NCBI GenBank assembly: GCA_031286245.1
Contig: JAITUO010000090.1
Coordinates: 1 to 6,986 of the forward strand
Direction: 5' to 3'
Source of the DNA: Coriobacteriales bacterium
GTDB taxonomy: Bacteria > Actinomycetota > Coriobacteriia > Coriobacteriales > UBA8131
Length of the DNA stretch: 6,986 nucleotides
Shown piece by piece: positions 5,219 through 6,986 of the stretch. The notes beneath the pieces were generated by a model, which worked only from the letters and a program-made list of their open reading frames with translations, was not told where the DNA came from and did no database searches. How positions within the stretch are numbered: position 1 is the stretch's first letter; each line of letters opens with the position of its first letter. The position numbers and the translations under genes were made by a program.

Positions 5219-5421
5219 GATTGACCTCCTACCTCATCAAGCAAACCGCCTGGCTCACCTTGATATTCGAGAGCGCTCGCCAACTTAATCAATTGGCTTG
5301 GATATGGTTTGAACCGCCCCGATTCAATCCAACTCACTGTGTTTAATTGAATACCAGCGCGACGAGCTAACTCCGACTTATTAAAGCCTCTATTCTTCCG
5401 TTCTCGTTCAACCCTTAACAT
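5215..5421 (-). CDS. Cro/CI-type HTH transcriptional regulator
   Basis: This 68-aa protein is almost entirely one HTH_3/XRE domain: NKSELARRAGIQLNTVSWIESGR (about 14-36) is the classic Cro/CI helix-turn-helix, followed by the supporting helices (YPSQLIKLASALEY). No dimerisation or cleavage domain is attached, so it resembles the small Cro- or Str-type partner of a phage or PICI switch rather than a full repressor. It is the first gene of the minus-strand replication operon. GGGAGG five bases before the ATG supports the start. It diverges from the CGNR-finger-like gene across about 105 bases and probably binds operators there. Overlap with the AlpA-like gene implies coupled translation. Confidence 0.9.
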   Translation of the reverse strand: MLRVERERKNRGFNKSELARRAGIQLNTVSWIESGRFKPYPSQLIKLASALEYQGEPGGLLDEVGGQS

Positions 5422-5526
5422 AAAAACCTCCCAATTGTGGACCTGTATAAGTACCGATATCTGCTATCATAGACCAGATGTACTCATCCGAACAGACTAC
5501 AATTTCAGATGAGAAAGGGGTGTTTG
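5422..5526. promoter_or_regulatory. Divergent promoter/operator region of the element
   Basis: This spacer separates the leftward replication operon from the rightward CGNR-int operon, so it must hold both promoters. Candidate -10 boxes are TATGAT on the minus strand (5471-5466) and TACAAT on the plus strand (5498-5503). Neither has a good -35 box, which suggests activator dependence or leaves the assignment open. Possible operator elements include GATA-N5-TATC (5456-5468) and GTACCGATATC (5451-5461). The plus-strand ribosome binding site is GAAAGGGG at 5513-5520. Confidence 0.6.
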
Positions 5527-6687
5527 ATGGACTTTTTTGTATCGGTTTTCGATGGTCAACCGATCATCGAACCAGCTCCCTGGTACTCCTATCCGATTAT
5601 CCAGGTGAGTGATAATAAAGGTGTTTCCGGAGTTATGGAGTATCGTGTTCCGCTGACATTCGGAGAGATGGAGGAACTTGAAAAAGATGGGAAACGCCTG
5701 GTTGACCTGCCTTGGGAGTTCCTAGGGAGGCATATCGAATCACTTGCTTCTGGTAATGACGATGAGATTTTTTCATTAACAGAAAAGTTCGGATTATTGG
5801 TATCACCAATCGTATTCAGAGAACATGACATGTTATTAGATATTGCACGGAGGTCGAGACGGGATGAGAAAGACAACAAGTTTAATATATCAGTAAAGGT
5901 TTGGAAGGAGAGTTCTAAAAGCGTTATCAAATCAGCTTCGCTGATCAAGCCGAGTCCATTTCTGCCTTTGCTCCCGAAGTATTTTCCTCCTGGTTCTTTT
6001 GCAGATGATGACGGAGAAGACCCAATTGAAACGGAACCGGTTTTTTTGGGAATGCAGGCGATAACTAATATGATGGGGTTGGCTTATTCGGTTGAATCCC
6101 CGGTTGTTGATCATATTACTAAAGTATCAGCGGACGTGTTCAAAAAGTCTTTTATCTTAGCCAACCATTTATTAGACAATGGGCAAAATGTTACTGGAAG
6201 GGTTGTTTCCTATGACGAAATTCGCGAGATGGCAAAACTATTTGTAGTAGCTCGACGGGCAGCAGAGTTGATAGAAAGCTCTTCGGTTAGCGACATCGAA
6301 GAGCACGCTGGTATTAGGTTAGCAATGACGTTGCTCGATGAATTCATTCAGGCTTGTCTGTCACAAGTGAGGTTAGGCATTGATCACAAGATTATTGATA
6401 AGCGGGGGAATGACAGAACACTGATTTATAAGACACCAAGGCTTGGTACTCTCACAGAGGCTGCTGCTGCCAAGTTACGCGAAGCGGTAATTAGCAAAGC
6501 TAGGTGGAGAAGATGCCAACGGGATCGGTGCAACGTATCTTTTCCAATACTTACAAACCACCAGAAAGTTTACTGTAGTGAGGGTTGTAAAAACGCAGTC
6601 ATGTCAAAGCGAGTTTATGACCGAAAAGCAGCTAAAAAAGCTAGTGAGCTCGTTGCTGAAGCCAATGCGAAGAGAGGATTAAAATGA
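5527..6687 (+). CDS. CGNR-zinc-finger-like protein of unknown function, divergent from the replication operon
   Basis: The product has 386 aa. The only recognisable domain is C-terminal: CX4C (Cys330, Cys335), 14 residues, then CX3C (Cys350, Cys354) followed by a basic helix (KNAVMSKRVYDRKAAKK). That matches the CGNR zinc-finger pattern, with GCKN replacing CGNR. The first 320 residues are soluble and mostly helical towards the end; I cannot place them. ATG 5527 is preferred because GAAAGGGG lies 6 bases before it. ATG 5509 would add six residues but has no ribosome binding site. The stop overlaps the integrase start (ATGA, 6684-6687). In SaPIs this slot, divergent from the replication operon and in line with int, holds the Stl repressor, so a DNA-binding regulatory role is a reasonable inference. 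Direct evidence for repression is lacking. Confidence 0.85.
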   Translation: MDFFVSVFDGQPIIEPAPWYSYPIIQVSDNKGVSGVMEYRVPLTFGEMEELEKDGKRLVDLPWEFLGRHIESLASGNDDEIFSLTEKFGLLVSPIVFREHDMLLDIARRSRRDEKDNKFNISVKVWKESSKSVIKSASLIKPSPFLPLLPKYFPPGSFADDDGEDPIETEPVFLGMQAITNMMGLAYSVESPVVDHITKVSADVFKKSFILANHLLDNGQNVTGRVVSYDEIREMAKLFVVARRAAELIESSSVSDIEEHAGIRLAMTLLDEFIQACLSQVRLGIDHKIIDKRGNDRTLIYKTPRLGTLTEAAAAKLREAVISKARWRRCQRDRCNVSFPILTNHQKVYCSEGCKNAVMSKRVYDRKAAKKASELVAEANAKRGLK

Positions 6688-6986
6688 GAGTTAAAGGAAC
6701 CGGAAGCCTACAACAAGTAATGTCTGCTGTCCCAGATACATGGGAACTAATCCTGACACTACCGAAGGAACCTAACACACCGAAGCGCTCGCCAAAACAA
6801 GAAGTTTGCAGAGTGTTTGAAGGCGATAAACAGCAAGCAAACCTGGCATTGGATAAGTACAAAGCTGAGTACACCAAACGATTAGAAAGTGATTCTGGAA
6901 ACGCTATCGAAGCCAGGCTACAGAAAGCTAGAAAGCCTGTTAAGAACTCCTGGCAGCTAGTGTTGAGCTTGATTGATGGTAAACGC
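6684..6986 (+). CDS. int: Tyrosine integrase, N-terminal part only (runs off the window)
   Basis: The first 101 residues are present; the catalytic domain lies outside. The visible part looks like arm-type DNA-binding sequence of tyrosine integrases: TWELILTLP, a basic linker, then CRVFEGDKQQANLALDKY, matching the usual W-x-hydrophobic strand, F-x-G turn and A-x-x-x-L helix. SWQLVLSLIDGKR at 89-101 repeats the opening strand, so a second module seems to begin. AGAGAGG (6671-6677) is 6 bases before ATG, and ATGA overlap couples it to the CGNR-like gene. It should recombine at the tRNA-Val(CAC) site whose half-copy is at 1878-1922. The call rests on this pattern and context; the R-H-R-Y residues cannot be seen here. 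Confidence 0.8.
   Translation, partial: MRVKGTGSLQQVMSAVPDTWELILTLPKEPNTPKRSPKQEVCRVFEGDKQQANLALDKYKAEYTKRLESDSGNAIEARLQKARKPVKNSWQLVLSLIDGKR

Larger units (their letters stand above)
1878..6986. mobile_element. PICI-like phage satellite (integrative element), right end outside window
   Basis: The segment runs from the tRNA-Val half-site to an integrase gene that continues past the window. In between are an AlpA/Xis-like protein, a Cro-like regulator, a P4/D5-type replicative helicase, an iteron origin and a lone small terminase subunit. No portal, capsid, tail, lysis or large-terminase gene is present. Divergent transcription splits an int-side arm from a replication/packaging arm, as in Gram-positive phage-inducible chromosomal islands. 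With a normal-length integrase the whole element would be roughly 6-7 kb, short for a PICI. The satellite interpretation rests mainly on the TerS call; without it this would be a generic integrative element. Confidence 0.78.

Noticed and set aside
5589..6114. Minus-strand frames opposite the CGNR-like gene
   Set aside because: The plus frame has the ribosome binding site, full length, zinc-finger motif and coupling to int.

Overview
The window joins a piece of ordinary bacterial chromosome (about 1-1877) to most of a small integrated element (about 1878 to beyond 6986). The host is probably Gram-positive. An actinomycetote is my best guess, from the tRNA-Val fragment, the integrase style and the absence of a clear ribosome binding site on one gene, but the genus cannot be fixed from this sequence.

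Left part (1-1877): the 5' two thirds of an ABC-F ATPase gene lie on the minus strand and run off the left edge. It carries two in-frame minisatellite expansions (15-bp and 51-bp units). Behind its start is about 640 bp of gene-free DNA holding two overlapping strong hairpins, a 151-bp MITE-like unit with 26-bp inverted ends, a degenerate GGATTTGC-rich repeat tract and a small hairpin.

Element (1878-6986+): it begins at a duplicated 3' half of a tRNA-Val(CAC) gene, the footprint left by a tyrosine integrase. The layout matches a phage-inducible chromosomal island (PICI, a phage satellite). On the plus strand at the far right are a CGNR-zinc-finger-like protein and, overlapping it by 4 bases, the start of a tyrosine integrase. 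Divergent from them, on the minus strand, a tightly overlapping operon encodes a Cro/CI-type HTH protein, an AlpA/excisionase-like wHTH protein, a 72-aa four-cysteine protein and a D5/P4-family SF3 replicative helicase. Just past the helicase gene lies a symmetrical iteron array flanking an AT-rich core, very like a SaPI replication origin. Next come a G/C-run-rich segment (a possible packaging site) and a small terminase subunit gene. The last gene before the attachment site, on the opposite strand, is an 86-aa orphan and possible cargo. No capsid, tail or large-terminase gene is visible, so mobilisation would depend on a helper phage.

Working model (inference): the two divergent promoters at 5422-5526 form the lysogeny/induction switch. 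The AlpA-like protein and integrase excise the element, the helicase fires the iteron origin, and TerS redirects a helper's packaging motor. The most unusual point is that the slot held by the Stl repressor in SaPIs (divergent from the replication operon, coupled to int) is held here by a large CGNR-finger-like protein.
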